DNA of 64,000 nucleotides from Bacteroides oleiciplenus YIT 12058 (GCF_000315485.1 NZ_JH992946.1:186001-250000); one strand, 5' to 3'; shown: positions 17,230-26,837, counted from the stretch's first letter. Notes: a model not told the origin generated them from the sequence alone. A program made the numbers and translations.

Positions 17230-18903
17230 TTAGTATTTGAAACTGCTTCCTCCCAGGAACTCACGCAGAAGTGAGGTCGGCGGGATTTCTTTATCCTGTA
17301 CCGGGGTAAAGTATTTGATGAATTTCAGCAACCGGTATGCTTCGGCATATTCCGGACAGTTGCGTGGTACACTAGTCAGTATCGGTTCGGCATGGCAGCG
17401 CAACACGGCAAATTCAAATAGCAATGCGGAGTTGAACATTACATCGGCGTTTTCCTGATAGGGGAAAATCCATTTATCTTCTCCGGCGCGCACACTGGGC
17501 CAGCGTGAAATGGTTTCGCGTGCCGAGTAGCCACGATAGTTGAAGTCGCGGATAATGCGGCGCAGCAAACGGTTGTCCGTTGTGGGAATCCAGTTATGGT
17601 CATCCAGAGAAATGGTAGTCAGGGCGGACACATAGATTTTGTATTTGTTCGCGGCAGGTATCTGCGGAGTGAGTTCAGGGTTCAGTGCATGAATGCCTTC
17701 CAGAATGAGGATGGTATGCTCGTCAATCTTCAGTTTGTCGCCTTTGTATTCCCGTTGTCCGGTACTGAAGTTGAAGCTCGGCAAGTCTATCTCTTCGCCT
17801 CTCAACAAGGCTTGCAGGTCTTCTTCAAACTTTTTGAGATCGAGTGCATAGAGTGATTCGTAATCATAATCACCATTGGCATCTTTAGGGGTGTCTTCGC
17901 GGTTCACAAAGTAATTATCCAGCGCAATGGGGTAGGGGCGCAATCCGTTTGTCATCAATTGCACGGAGAGGCGCTTGCTGAAAGTGGTTTTACCCGAAGA
18001 AGATGGACCGGAGATGAGAACCAGCTTCACCCGGTTACCGTTTTCGCCCCGGTTGTATATATCATCGGCAATCTGGGCTATCTTTTTTTCCTGAAGTGCT
18101 TCGGCCACATTGATTAAATCGGTGGCATGCCCTTCTTCGCAGGCGAGATTGAAATCGCCTACGTTGCTTAATCCCATGATATAGTTCCAGCGCAGGTGTT
18201 CCTTAAAGACATCGAGCATCTTCTCCTGCTTCACAACTTCCTCTAATACGCTGGGATTTGCCTTGTTGGGAATGCGTAGCAACAGGCCATCGTAATATTT
18301 CACGATGTCGAACAGCCAGATAAAGCCGGTGCTGGGCAACAGGTTGCCATAATAATAATCAATAGTGTCGCCCAATGAATAATAGTAGGTATAGATGGAG
18401 CCGGAAGTTTCCAGCAATTTCACCTTGTCCGTCATCCCCCGCTCATTGAAAATGCGTACAGCCTCAGAAGTATGGCATTCCGTGCGGCGATACGTGATGT
18501 TTTGGTCTATAATTTCCTGCATGCGTTTTTTGATGGCGGACACATCTTCCAGCGTGATAGTGCGTCCGATGCGCAGGTTGCAGAAATAGCCTTTGGATAC
18601 AGGATGTTCTACAAACAGCTTCCCATCCGGAAACAATTCGCTGACAGCTTTATATAATACAAAACAGAGGCTGCGCACGTACGTTCGCAAACCGGAGGAA
18701 TCGCGTATATCGAGAAATTCTACATCTTTATTATTATATACCCTGAAGTTCAGTCCTTCGGAGCGGTTATTGACTTTTGCGCTGACTACTTGATAGGGAA
18801 AATTAAGATTAAAACCGTAATAAATATCCAAAAGTGAACTCCCGATAGGGAATTCTTTAGAAATATTATTATTTTTGCAACAAATTTGTAACATGTGTTT
18901 CAT
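17230..18903 (-). CDS. Uridine kinase-like nucleoside kinase with N-terminal TGS/ThrRS-like region
   Basis: A 557-residue protein. The N terminus (about 1-80) resembles the TGS domain, and the following section (about 80-240) the second additional domain of threonyl-tRNA synthetase. From about residue 290 there is a uridine kinase-type P-loop domain, with GPSSSGKTTFSKRLS, DNYFVNREDTPKD, LDLKKFEEDL and LILEGIHALNPEL. Such fusions are common in Bacteroidetes and Firmicutes and are annotated as nucleoside kinases; the tRNA synthetase catalytic core is absent. Substrate is not proven. It is divergent from the Na/Pi transporter gene. Confidence 0.88.
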   Translation of the reverse strand: MKHMLQICCKNNNISKEFPIGSSLLDIYYGFNLNFPYQVVSAKVNNRSEGLNFRVYNNKDVEFLDIRDSSGLRTYVRSLCFVLYKAVSELFPDGKLFVEHPVSKGYFCNLRIGRTITLEDVSAIKKRMQEIIDQNITYRRTECHTSEAVRIFNERGMTDKVKLLETSGSIYTYYYSLGDTIDYYYGNLLPSTGFIWLFDIVKYYDGLLLRIPNKANPSVLEEVVKQEKMLDVFKEHLRWNYIMGLSNVGDFNLACEEGHATDLINVAEALQEKKIAQIADDIYNRGENGNRVKLVLISGPSSSGKTTFSKRLSVQLMTNGLRPYPIALDNYFVNREDTPKDANGDYDYESLYALDLKKFEEDLQALLRGEEIDLPSFNFSTGQREYKGDKLKIDEHTILILEGIHALNPELTPQIPAANKYKIYVSALTTISLDDHNWIPTTDNRLLRRIIRDFNYRGYSARETISRWPSVRAGEDKWIFPYQENADVMFNSALLFEFAVLRCHAEPILTSVPRNCPEYAEAYRLLKFIKYFTPVQDKEIPPTSLLREFLGGSSFKY

Positions 18904-18984
18904 GACGTCTCCTTTTTAGGTGATTAATACGTTAAATATAGATATAATAACAGATGTGGCATAAAACCTTCTAATTAATTAAAG

Positions 18985-20682
18985 ATGGAATATTCTTTTT
19001 ATGATTTTTTAAAGCTGCTTGGCTCACTGGCATTATTCCTGTACGGAATGAAGATAATGAGTGAAGGACTCCAAAAGTTCGCCGGTGACAGGCTCCGGAA
19101 AATTCTGACGGCAATGACTACCAACCGGGTGACCGGAGTGCTGACGGGTGTGCTGATTACGGCACTGATTCAATCCTCTTCTGCAACTACCGTTATGGTA
19201 GTGAGCTTCGTAAACGCCGGTCTGCTGACCTTGTCCCAATCCATCGGGGTAATTATGGGAGCCAATATCGGTACTACCGTTACGGCATGGATTATTTCGG
19301 CGTTAGGATTTAAAGTTGATATCGCTGCTTTCGCACTTCCTCTTCTTGCTTTCGGCATTCCTCTTCTCTTCTCTCAAAAAAGTCATCGTAAGTCTATCGG
19401 TGAATTTATATTTGGTTTCTCTTTCCTTTTTATGGGGCTTTCCATGTTGCAGTCCAATGCACCGGACCTGAAAGCAAATCCCGAAATGCTGGCTTTTGTG
19501 CAAAGCTATACGGATATGGGATATATTTCCATTCTGCTATTCGTGTTTATCGGTACGATTTTGACTATGGTTGTACAGGCATCGGCAGCAACGATGGCTA
19601 TCACACTTATCATGTGTGCCAACGGATGGATCAGCTTTGAATTGGGGGCAGCGTTGGTGCTGGGTGAGAATATCGGTACCACCATTACTGCCAATCTTGC
19701 CGCATTGACCGGTAACACGCAGGCGAGGAGGGCTGCATTGGCTCACTTAGTATTCAATGTCTTCGGTGTTATTTGGGTGCTTTGCCTGTTCTCTCCGTTT
19801 ACGAGTGCCGTATCCTGGTTTGTAGAAAATGTAATGGGAACAAAAGACCCTGCTGTGGCAGTATCATTCAAGTTGTCGGCATTCCACACTTGTTTCAATA
19901 TCTGCAACGTGCTGATACTTATTTGGTTCGTGAAGCTTATAGAACGTACCGTTTGCGCCATTATTCCGCAGAAGGAAGTTGACGAAGAATATCGTTTGCG
20001 CTTCATATCCGGCGGTATGCTTTCTACGGCGGAGCTTTCCATTTTGCAGGCGCACAAGGAGATACATCTGTTTGCCGAACGTACTCATCGCATGTTCAAC
20101 ATGGTGCAGGATTTGCTTCATACGGAGAAAGATGATGACTATAATAAGCTGTTCAGCCGGATTGAGAAGTACGAGAATATCAGTGACAATATGGAGTTGG
20201 AGATTGCTAACTATCTGAATCAGGTATCAGAGGGACGGTTAAGTTCGGAAAGTAAGCTTCAGATACGTGCCATGTTGCGTGAAGTAACGGAGATTGAAAG
20301 TATCGGCGATAGTTGTTATAACCTCGCGCGTACTATCAACCGCAAGCGCCAGACCAATCAGGACTTTACGGAAAAACAATATGACCATATTCACTTTATG
20401 ATGAAACTGACGGATGATGCGCTGGCTCAGATGATTGTCGTAGTGGAACGTTCTGAACATCAGAGTATCGACGTGAATAAGTCGTTTAATATTGAGAATG
20501 AAATAAATAATTACCGCAACCAACTGAAGAATCAGAATATTCTGGATGTCAACAACAAGGAATATGATTATCAGATGGGCGTTTACTATATGGATATCAT
20601 TGCCGAATGTGAAAAGTTGGGCGATTATGTGGTGAATGTAGTAGAGGCAAGCAGTGATATAAAAGAAAAGAAAGCGTCTTAG
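18985..20682 (+). CDS. Na+/phosphate cotransporter family protein with PhoU-like tail
   Basis: A 565-residue inner-membrane transporter that probably brings in phosphate with sodium. The membrane half holds the two inverted family motifs, QSSSATTVMV near residue 62 and the degenerate QASAATMAIT near 197, plus GANIGTT and GENIGTT. From about residue 350 the protein is a soluble helical PhoU-like domain, typical of the NptA/YjbB group. It converges with the rubredoxin gene; the two coding regions overlap by 4 bp inside a hairpin. Confidence 0.92.
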   Translation: MEYSFYDFLKLLGSLALFLYGMKIMSEGLQKFAGDRLRKILTAMTTNRVTGVLTGVLITALIQSSSATTVMVVSFVNAGLLTLSQSIGVIMGANIGTTVTAWIISALGFKVDIAAFALPLLAFGIPLLFSQKSHRKSIGEFIFGFSFLFMGLSMLQSNAPDLKANPEMLAFVQSYTDMGYISILLFVFIGTILTMVVQASAATMAITLIMCANGWISFELGAALVLGENIGTTITANLAALTGNTQARRAALAHLVFNVFGVIWVLCLFSPFTSAVSWFVENVMGTKDPAVAVSFKLSAFHTCFNICNVLILIWFVKLIERTVCAIIPQKEVDEEYRLRFISGGMLSTAELSILQAHKEIHLFAERTHRMFNMVQDLLHTEKDDDYNKLFSRIEKYENISDNMELEIANYLNQVSEGRLSSESKLQIRAMLREVTEIESIGDSCYNLARTINRKRQTNQDFTEKQYDHIHFMMKLTDDALAQMIVVVERSEHQSIDVNKSFNIENEINNYRNQLKNQNILDVNNKEYDYQMGVYYMDIIAECEKLGDYVVNVVEASSDIKEKKAS

Positions 20683-20692
20683 GACGCTTTCT
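20669..20692. terminator. Hairpin with both convergent stop codons in its loop
   Basis: A perfect 10-bp stem, agaaagcgtc at 20669-20678 against 20683-20692, has the loop ttag. The loop holds the TAG of the transporter (20680-20682) and, on the other strand, the TAA of rubredoxin (20681-20679). It ends both transcripts while coding for the C termini of both proteins. Confidence 0.7.
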
Positions 20693-20840
20693 CAAATTCT
20701 TCTTTTCCGACTCCGCATAAGGGGCAAACCCAATCATCAGGAAGGTCTTCAAACGATGTTCCCGGCTCTATGCCGTTTTCAGGATCGCCCAATTCAGGGT
20801 CATAAACATATTCGCAAACGGTGCAAATGTACTTGTCCAT
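20679..20840 (-). CDS. Rubredoxin
   Basis: A 53-residue electron carrier, complete on the minus strand. It begins MDKYICTVCEYVYDPELGD and has the two iron-binding pairs CTVCE (Cys 6 and 9) and CPLCG (Cys 39 and 42), with the usual GTSFEDLPDDWVCP between. The length is normal for the family. It would bind one iron and pass single electrons, usually in defence against oxygen in anaerobes. It overlaps the end of the convergent Na/Pi transporter gene by 4 bp. Confidence 0.96.
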   Translation of the reverse strand: MDKYICTVCEYVYDPELGDPENGIEPGTSFEDLPDDWVCPLCGVGKEEFEKAS

Positions 20841-20917
20841 AAGATTATTATTTTAGGTTTTCTTTATAAATAACAATAATTCCTCCTGTTTTGTTTTCTG
20901 TTCTAATCTGAAAGAGA

Positions 20918-20925
20918 TATATTTG
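20918..20925 (+). promoter_or_regulatory. -7 box of the PAS kinase gene
   Basis: TATATTTG matches the Bacteroides TAnnTTTG box 28 bp upstream of the kinase start. No -33 TTG at normal spacing was found. Confidence 0.4.
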
Positions 20926-20953
20926 TTCCATCTTTATTGTAAATGAACTCTTT

Positions 20954-22249
20954 ATGACGATACTAATTCTAACCGGTATGTTGGTACTGGTAGGAGTACT
21001 GGTGCTTTATGTGCTTGAACTCGGTAGGAGCAGGCGATTATTGCTCAAAGCAGGAAATGCTAAGAAAGCCTTGCGCAGTTCGGAAGAACTCTTCCGATCT
21101 ATTATGCAAAATGTACATGCATTCATTCTTTTGATAGACCGTAATTTTATCGTTTCCCGGACTAATTATTATGATATTACCAAAGCGCATAGGCCGGAAG
21201 GTAGGTTGGCGCGTGTGGGAGATTTATTGCGTTGTAATAATGCGTTGTCTGCTGTTGGTGGTTGTGGCACGCATGAGCTTTGTAAGGATTGTCCTATCCG
21301 TAATAAGATAGAAGAGACTTTTCAGAATAAAAGCAGTTTTACCGATTTGGAAGCTGTGCTCAATATACGGGATAGAAGAGGAGATGTAGCCGAGTGTGAA
21401 ACTTACGTATCCGGTGAGTACATGACGATAGATGATAAAGAGGGCATGGTAATCACTGTGCATGATATTACCCGTTTGAAAAGGGCGGAAGGAGAATTGC
21501 TGAAGGCTCGTGAGAAAGCAGAGAATGCAGACCGTTCCAAATCGGCTTTCCTTGCTAACATGAGCCATGAGATACGTACCCCGTTGAATGCTATTGTCGG
21601 CTTCTCCGAATTGCTGGCTTCCGCCGGAACGGAAGAGGAGAAGACACAGTTTCTGGAAATCGTTCACTCCAATAATGATATGTTGCAACAATTGATAGCC
21701 GATATTCTTGACCTTTCCAAAATAGAGGCAGGCACTTTGGAATTTACTTTCTCGGAAGTGGATGTCAATCAGTTGATGTCAGATATGGAACAGTTGTCCC
21801 GTATGAGACTGGGAGAGAAAGCTGCCGTTATTCAGGTTATCAGAGAAACACCGCCGGAGGATTGTATTTTGTATACCGACAGGAACCGCCTGATGCAGGT
21901 GATTGCCAATTTTATGACGAATGCTGTGAAGTTTACAGATGAAGGCAGCATTACATTAGGATATAAAGCGTGTGCCGATGGGCTTTACTTTTATGTAAAA
22001 GATACCGGAGGTGGTATTCCGGCAGATAAGGTAGGCCATATCTTTGAACGTTTTGTGAGAGTGGAACAACACAAAAAGGGTACCGGACTGGGACTTTCTA
22101 TCTGTGAGATGATAGTTCGTAAACTGGGCGGAAAGATTGGCGTAGAGTCGGAATATGGCAAGGGGTCTACTTTCTGGTTTACTCTGCCTCTCAACGGACA
22201 GACAACCCGAAAACAGGGAACAGAGATAGAGGGTAAGACAAACTTATAA
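20954..22249 (+). CDS. PAS sensor histidine kinase with cysteine cluster
   Basis: A 431-residue kinase with one N-terminal membrane helix (about 3-22), a PAS domain (about 45-165), a HisKA helix with the phosphorylated His205 in ANMSHEIRTPLNAIVGF, and an ATPase domain (DTGGGIP, GTGLGLSIC, ending STFWFTLPL). The PAS domain contains Cys 94, 104, 110 and 113 in the pattern C-x9-C-x5-C-x2-C, which looks like a metal or redox site. No receiver domain is fused and no response regulator is adjacent, so the partner is unknown. Its catalytic half closely resembles that of the kinase at 50610-52937. Confidence 0.93.
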   Translation: MTILILTGMLVLVGVLVLYVLELGRSRRLLLKAGNAKKALRSSEELFRSIMQNVHAFILLIDRNFIVSRTNYYDITKAHRPEGRLARVGDLLRCNNALSAVGGCGTHELCKDCPIRNKIEETFQNKSSFTDLEAVLNIRDRRGDVAECETYVSGEYMTIDDKEGMVITVHDITRLKRAEGELLKAREKAENADRSKSAFLANMSHEIRTPLNAIVGFSELLASAGTEEEKTQFLEIVHSNNDMLQQLIADILDLSKIEAGTLEFTFSEVDVNQLMSDMEQLSRMRLGEKAAVIQVIRETPPEDCILYTDRNRLMQVIANFMTNAVKFTDEGSITLGYKACADGLYFYVKDTGGGIPADKVGHIFERFVRVEQHKKGTGLGLSICEMIVRKLGGKIGVESEYGKGSTFWFTLPLNGQTTRKQGTEIEGKTNL

Positions 22250-22287
22250 AAAGATTTAATAACATTCGCTATCCCAAATTAATATTG

Positions 22288-22295
22288 TAATTTTG
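22288..22295 (+). promoter_or_regulatory. -7 box of the calcium ATPase gene
   Basis: TAATTTTG, an exact TAnnTTTG match, lies 28 bp before the start codon; a weak TTCG is at about the -33 position. Confidence 0.45.
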
Positions 22296-22323
22296 CGCCT
22301 CTTAATCAAACCTAATAAATTGC

Positions 22324-25008
22324 ATGACTGCAACAAAAGATGATTTTTATCATGGCGGACTTACTGACGACGAGGTAAGACAAAGCCGCGAAAAATACGG
22401 AGTCAATCTGTTAACGCCTCCCAAGCGTCCCTCCCTGTGGAAACTATATCTTGAAAAGTTTGAAGACCCTGTGGTCAGGGTGTTGCTGGTTGCAGCTATA
22501 TTCTCTCTGATAATTTCTGTTATAGAGAATGAATATGCTGAAACCATCGGTATCATTGCTGCCATTTTGCTGGCTACGGGTATCGGCTTCTATTTTGAGT
22601 ACGATGCCAATAAGAAGTTCGACCTGCTGAATGCGGTGAATGAGGAAACTTTGGTGAAGGTGATTCGTAATGGTCGTGTACAGGAGATTCCCCGAAAGGA
22701 TGTGGTGGTAGGAGATATTATTGTATTGGAGACTGGAGAGGAAATTCCTGCTGACGGCGAATTGCTGGAAGCTATCTCTTTACAAATAAATGAGTCGAAT
22801 CTAACCGGTGAACCTGTAATAAATAAAACTACGGTGGAGGCGGATTTCGATGAAGAGGCTACATATGCCTCCAACAAGGTGCTGCGCGGCACGACGGTAG
22901 TAGACGGGCACGGAACCATGCGTGTGCTCTGCGTGGGTGATGATACGGAAATCGGTAAAGTAGCGCGCCAGAGTACGGAGCAGAGCACGGAGCCTACTCC
23001 TCTGAATATACAACTCACCAAACTCGCTAATCTGATTGGAAAAATAGGTTTTTCTGTAGCCGGATTGGCATTTGCCATCTTTTTTATCAAAGATGTATTG
23101 TTGCACTATGATTTTTCCTCTTTCCAGACTTTCGACGACTGGCTTCCGGCATTGAAATCCACTCTGCAATACTTCATGATGGCAGTGACTCTGATTGTAG
23201 TGGCTGTTCCCGAAGGGTTGCCGATGAGCGTGACGCTGAGCCTTGCTTTGAATATGCGCCGTATGCTTTCTACTAATAACCTGGTGCGTAAGATGCATGC
23301 TTGTGAGACGATGGGTGCTATCACCGTGATTTGTACGGATAAGACGGGTACACTAACCCAGAATCTGATGCAGGTTTACGAACCGAGTTTCTATGGTCTG
23401 AAAGATGGTGGAGAAGTTGGCGATGATGATATCAGCAAATTAGTAGTAGAAGGTATCAGCACTAATTCTACAGCTTTTCTGGAAGAGATGGCGGAAGGTG
23501 AAAAACCCAAAGGAGTGGGAAATCCTACGGAAGTAGCTTTGCTCTTGTGGTTGAATAGCCGGAACCGCGATTATTTGGAATTGCGTGAGAATGCTTCGGT
23601 TATAGACCAGTTGACTTTCTCTACCGAACGGAAGTTCATGGCTACGTTAGTAAAATCTCCTTTGATAGGCAAGAAAGTGCTATATGTGAAAGGGGCTCCC
23701 GAAATAGTTCTTGGCAAATGTAAGGATGTCATTTTGGATGGCAAACGGGTGGATGCTGTGGAATATCGTTCTACAGTGGAAAAGCAATTGCTGGGTTATC
23801 AGAATATGGCTATGCGTACCCTCGGCTTTGCTTTTAAAATAGTGGAAGATACAGATACGAGAGATAGTGTAGAGCTGGTTGCCGACCATGATTTGTCATT
23901 CCTTGGTGTAGTTGCCATCAGCGACCCTATTCGTCAGGATGTACCTGCGGCTGTTGAAAAATGTCAGTCAGCCGGCATCGATATCAAAATTGTGACGGGA
24001 GACACACCGGGTACGGCTACTGAAATAGCACGCCAGATAGGCTTGTGGAAACCGGAAGATACGGAACGCAATCGCATAACAGGCGCTGCCTTTGCCGAGC
24101 TGACGGATGAGGAGGCACTCGACCGTGTAATGGATTTAAAGATTATGTCTCGTGCACGTCCTACGGATAAGCAACGTCTGGTGCAATTATTGCAGCAGAA
24201 AGGTGCAGTTGTAGCGGTGACGGGAGACGGAACGAATGATGCTCCCGCGCTGAATCATGCGCAGGTAGGCCTTTCTATGGGTACGGGAACTTCCGTTGCT
24301 AAAGAGGCCAGTGACATAACCCTGTTGGACGACTCCTTCAACAGTATCGGTACTGCGGTGATGTGGGGACGTTCGCTGTATAAGAATATTCAGCGCTTCA
24401 TAGTCTTTCAGCTAACCATTAATTTTGTAGCCTTGCTCATTGTGTTGCTTGGCTCGCTGATTGGTACGGAATTACCGCTAACGGTGACTCAAATGCTTTG
24501 GGTAAATCTTATTATGGATACGTTTGCCGCTCTGGCACTGGCATCCATTCCTCCCAGTGAGAGTGTGATGAAAGAGAAACCACGCAGTAGCAGCGATTTT
24601 ATTATATCCAAGGCAATGCGTTCATCTATTTTGGGAACAGGAGTTATTTTCTTGGTTGTACTTATGGGTATGTTGTATTGGTTTAATCATGCCGAGGGCG
24701 GCATGACTGTGCAACGTTTGACCATATTCTTCACATTCTTTGTAATGCTTCAATTCTGGAACCTTTTCAATGCCCGCGTGTTTGGTACTACAGACTCGGC
24801 TTTCAAGGGGATTTCCAAATCGTATGGTATGGAGCTGATTGTGCTTGCCATTTTGGTGGGACAATTCCTTATTGTACAGTTCGGTGGTGCTGTATTCCGT
24901 ACCGAACCGCTTGATTTAATCACATGGCTGATCATTATTGCCTCTTCTTCACTGGTGCTTTGGGTAGGTGAGGCGATGCGTTTCATCCGGCGTTTAACAC
25001 AGAAATAG
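22324..25008 (+). CDS. Calcium-transporting P-type ATPase, PMCA type
   Basis: An 894-residue P2-type pump that should export Ca2+ using ATP. It has the actuator motif LTGEP, the phosphorylated Asp at about residue 339 in CTDKTGTLTQN, the membrane calcium-site motif VPEGLP, the nucleotide-site KGAPE, and the hinge TGDGTNDAPAL. About ten membrane segments are present, with no long regulatory tail. The HAD phosphatase gene follows after 2 bp and ribF after that, so the three are probably co-transcribed. Confidence 0.94.
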   Translation: MTATKDDFYHGGLTDDEVRQSREKYGVNLLTPPKRPSLWKLYLEKFEDPVVRVLLVAAIFSLIISVIENEYAETIGIIAAILLATGIGFYFEYDANKKFDLLNAVNEETLVKVIRNGRVQEIPRKDVVVGDIIVLETGEEIPADGELLEAISLQINESNLTGEPVINKTTVEADFDEEATYASNKVLRGTTVVDGHGTMRVLCVGDDTEIGKVARQSTEQSTEPTPLNIQLTKLANLIGKIGFSVAGLAFAIFFIKDVLLHYDFSSFQTFDDWLPALKSTLQYFMMAVTLIVVAVPEGLPMSVTLSLALNMRRMLSTNNLVRKMHACETMGAITVICTDKTGTLTQNLMQVYEPSFYGLKDGGEVGDDDISKLVVEGISTNSTAFLEEMAEGEKPKGVGNPTEVALLLWLNSRNRDYLELRENASVIDQLTFSTERKFMATLVKSPLIGKKVLYVKGAPEIVLGKCKDVILDGKRVDAVEYRSTVEKQLLGYQNMAMRTLGFAFKIVEDTDTRDSVELVADHDLSFLGVVAISDPIRQDVPAAVEKCQSAGIDIKIVTGDTPGTATEIARQIGLWKPEDTERNRITGAAFAELTDEEALDRVMDLKIMSRARPTDKQRLVQLLQQKGAVVAVTGDGTNDAPALNHAQVGLSMGTGTSVAKEASDITLLDDSFNSIGTAVMWGRSLYKNIQRFIVFQLTINFVALLIVLLGSLIGTELPLTVTQMLWVNLIMDTFAALALASIPPSESVMKEKPRSSSDFIISKAMRSSILGTGVIFLVVLMGMLYWFNHAEGGMTVQRLTIFFTFFVMLQFWNLFNARVFGTTDSAFKGISKSYGMELIVLAILVGQFLIVQFGGAVFRTEPLDLITWLIIIASSSLVLWVGEAMRFIRRLTQK

Positions 25009-25010
25009 AA

Positions 25011-25628
25011 ATGAAAGAAAAAGGAATTAAAAACCTTATTATTGATTTTGGCGGCGTATTGATTGACCTGGACCGCCAGCGTTGTATTGAGAATTTCGCA
25101 AAGTTAGGCTTGCCCAATGTGGAGGCTATGCTTGATGTTTGTCATCAGCAAGGTTTTTTCTTGCAACATGAAAAAGGACTGATTACCAGTGCAGAGTTCC
25201 GGAATGCGATTCGTGAACAAATAGGGAAGGTAGTGACTGATGCCCGTATAGATGCTGCATGGAATAGTTTTTTGGGAGGTATTCCTACCTATAAGTTGGA
25301 TTTGTTGTTGAAACTGCGTGAGAAGTACGTTGTTTATTTGTTGAGCAATACCAATGATATTCACTGGAAGTGGTCGTGCAAACACGCTTTCCACTATAAG
25401 GCCTTCCGGGTGGAGGATTACTTTGAGAGAATCTTCCTCTCTTATGAAATGAAGATGGCAAAGCCTGATGTGGCTATTTTCCAGAGATTACTGGATGAAA
25501 CAGGTATAGACCCCAAAGAAACTTTCTTTATAGATGATTCCACTGAGAACTGTCGTGTTGCAGAAACTTTGGGAATTTCTACCTATACGCCGAAAGCATG
25601 CGAAGATTGGAGCCATTTGTTTAGTTGA
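25011..25628 (+). CDS. HAD family phosphatase
   Basis: A 205-residue haloacid dehalogenase-type hydrolase. It shows motif I DFGGVLIDLD (nucleophile Asp and +2 Asp-type position), motif II LLSNTND, motif III Lys in KMAKPD, and motif IV FIDDSTENC. It most resembles the YihX-like sugar-phosphate or FMN phosphatases, and the next gene is ribF, but the substrate cannot be read from the sequence. It starts 2 bp after the calcium ATPase stop. Confidence 0.9.
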   Translation: MKEKGIKNLIIDFGGVLIDLDRQRCIENFAKLGLPNVEAMLDVCHQQGFFLQHEKGLITSAEFRNAIREQIGKVVTDARIDAAWNSFLGGIPTYKLDLLLKLREKYVVYLLSNTNDIHWKWSCKHAFHYKAFRVEDYFERIFLSYEMKMAKPDVAIFQRLLDETGIDPKETFFIDDSTENCRVAETLGISTYTPKACEDWSHLFS

Positions 25629-25632
25629 GAGT

Positions 25633-25673
25633 TAGGGAAGTGGAGAGTTGAGAATTGAAAGTTGAGAATTAAA
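25633..25673. repeat. 7-nt periodic spacer before ribF
   Basis: The gap between the HAD gene and the ribF ATG is made of degenerate heptads (gagagtt, gagaatt, gaaagtt, gagaatt) running up to the start codon. It is the same family as the spacer before hlyD. Confidence 0.65.
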
Positions 25674-26591
25674 ATGCAGTTGCTTCGTAACATAGCGGAA
25701 GTGCTTCCCCAGCCTTGTGTTGCCACCATCGGTTTTTTTGATGGAGTACATCTTGGGCATCGCTACCTGATAGAGCAGGTGCGCGAAGTAGCTTCTGCGT
25801 GCGGTTTTGCTTCGGGAGTGGTGACTTTTCCGGTGCATCCGCGCAAAGTTGTGCAGCCGGAGTATCAACCTGAACTGCTGACTACATATGAAGAAAAGGT
25901 TTCCTTACTTGCCGAAACCGGTTTGGACTACTGCATGGTGCTTGACTTTACTCCTGAAATTGCTATATTGTCGGCACGGGAATTTATGCTTTTCCTCCGT
26001 AATCATTATAACATATGTGCTCTTGTCATAGGCTACGACCATCGTTTCGGACACAACCGTAGCGAAGGTTTTGATGACTATGTGCGCTATGGGCAAGAAC
26101 TGGGAATAGAAGTTATTCTTGCCCGTGCATATATCAATAAGGAGACTGCGGTAAGTTCCTCTGTCATCCGCCAACTGCTATTGGAAGGTAATGTTTCGGA
26201 AGCGGCGGCTTGTCTGGGATATAATTACTTTTTGAACGGTCCGGTGGTAAGCGGCTATCGTGTCGGACGTAAAATAGGTTTCCCCACCGCTAACCTTCGG
26301 GTAGACAATCCTGATAAATTGGTTCCTTCCGATGGGGTATATGCTGTCCGTGTCACTGTTGCGGGGCAGACTTATGGTGGTATGCTTAGTATCGGCTACC
26401 GTCCTACAATGGCTAATGGCACCGACCGTAGCATTGAAGTGAATATCTTTAATTTCCATTCGGACATATACGAACAGCACATTCGTCTTTCTTTTGTCCG
26501 CTACCTGCGTCCCGAATTGAAGTTCGATTCCATAGACGAACTTATCGCTCAGCTTCATAAGGATGCTGAGGATGCTTCCCGTTATCTTTAA
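25674..26591 (+). CDS. ribF: Bifunctional riboflavin kinase / FAD synthetase
   Basis: A 305-residue enzyme that phosphorylates riboflavin to FMN and adenylates FMN to FAD. The N-terminal FAD synthetase half has GFFDGVHLGHRYLI (about 16-29) and the KxxxSSxxIR-type motif ETAVSSSVIRQLL. The C-terminal flavokinase half starts with GRKIGFPTANL and contains NIFNFHSDIYEQHI. The ATG at 25674 was chosen over a TTG 12 bases upstream because the sequence before it is repeat spacer. Probably the last gene of the calcium ATPase transcript. Confidence 0.95.
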   Translation: MQLLRNIAEVLPQPCVATIGFFDGVHLGHRYLIEQVREVASACGFASGVVTFPVHPRKVVQPEYQPELLTTYEEKVSLLAETGLDYCMVLDFTPEIAILSAREFMLFLRNHYNICALVIGYDHRFGHNRSEGFDDYVRYGQELGIEVILARAYINKETAVSSSVIRQLLLEGNVSEAAACLGYNYFLNGPVVSGYRVGRKIGFPTANLRVDNPDKLVPSDGVYAVRVTVAGQTYGGMLSIGYRPTMANGTDRSIEVNIFNFHSDIYEQHIRLSFVRYLRPELKFDSIDELIAQLHKDAEDASRYL

Positions 26592-26605
26592 TATTTTCTG
26601 CATCA

Positions 26606-26643
26606 TTATCGAAAAACATGCTTATTTTATTGTTTTTCGATAA
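26606..26643. promoter_or_regulatory. 13-bp inverted repeat, terminator or operator
   Basis: ttatcgaaaaaca (26606-26618) and its exact complement (26631-26643) flank 12 nt, just after ribF. A third, shorter copy, tatcg-aaaaa-cgata, is at 26693-26707, before a tiny reading frame. The first pair may end ribF; the repeated TATCGAAAAAC motif also fits an operator. Confidence 0.5.
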
Positions 26644-26747
26644 ATATTTTCTGTTTTACTTGTTTGTTTCAAAAAATCCCCTTTTATTTGCATATCGAAA
26701 AACGATAAATTATTATTGAATAACAAAACGTATAAAGGTTGATGATT

Positions 26748-26837
26748 ATGAAAAAGGCATTTATGAGTATCTCTTTGTTGGTGATTTCCCTTTCCATGTT
26801 GATGGCTGTTCTTTGCGGTATAGGAGCTGCAGTTTGA
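26748..26837 (+). CDS. Possible 29-residue hydrophobic peptide
   Basis: ATG to TGA gives 29 residues: MKK, then a hydrophobic stretch ending MLMAVLCGIGAAV. It could be a small membrane peptide, a signal-like peptide or a chance frame. In its favour are the GA-rich sequence before the ATG, the flanking TATCGAAAAAC repeats, and its place just before a CPBP membrane protease gene. Against it are the small size and the overlap of its end with the promoter of the next gene. Function unknown. Confidence 0.4.
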   Translation: MKKAFMSISLLVISLSMLMAVLCGIGAAV

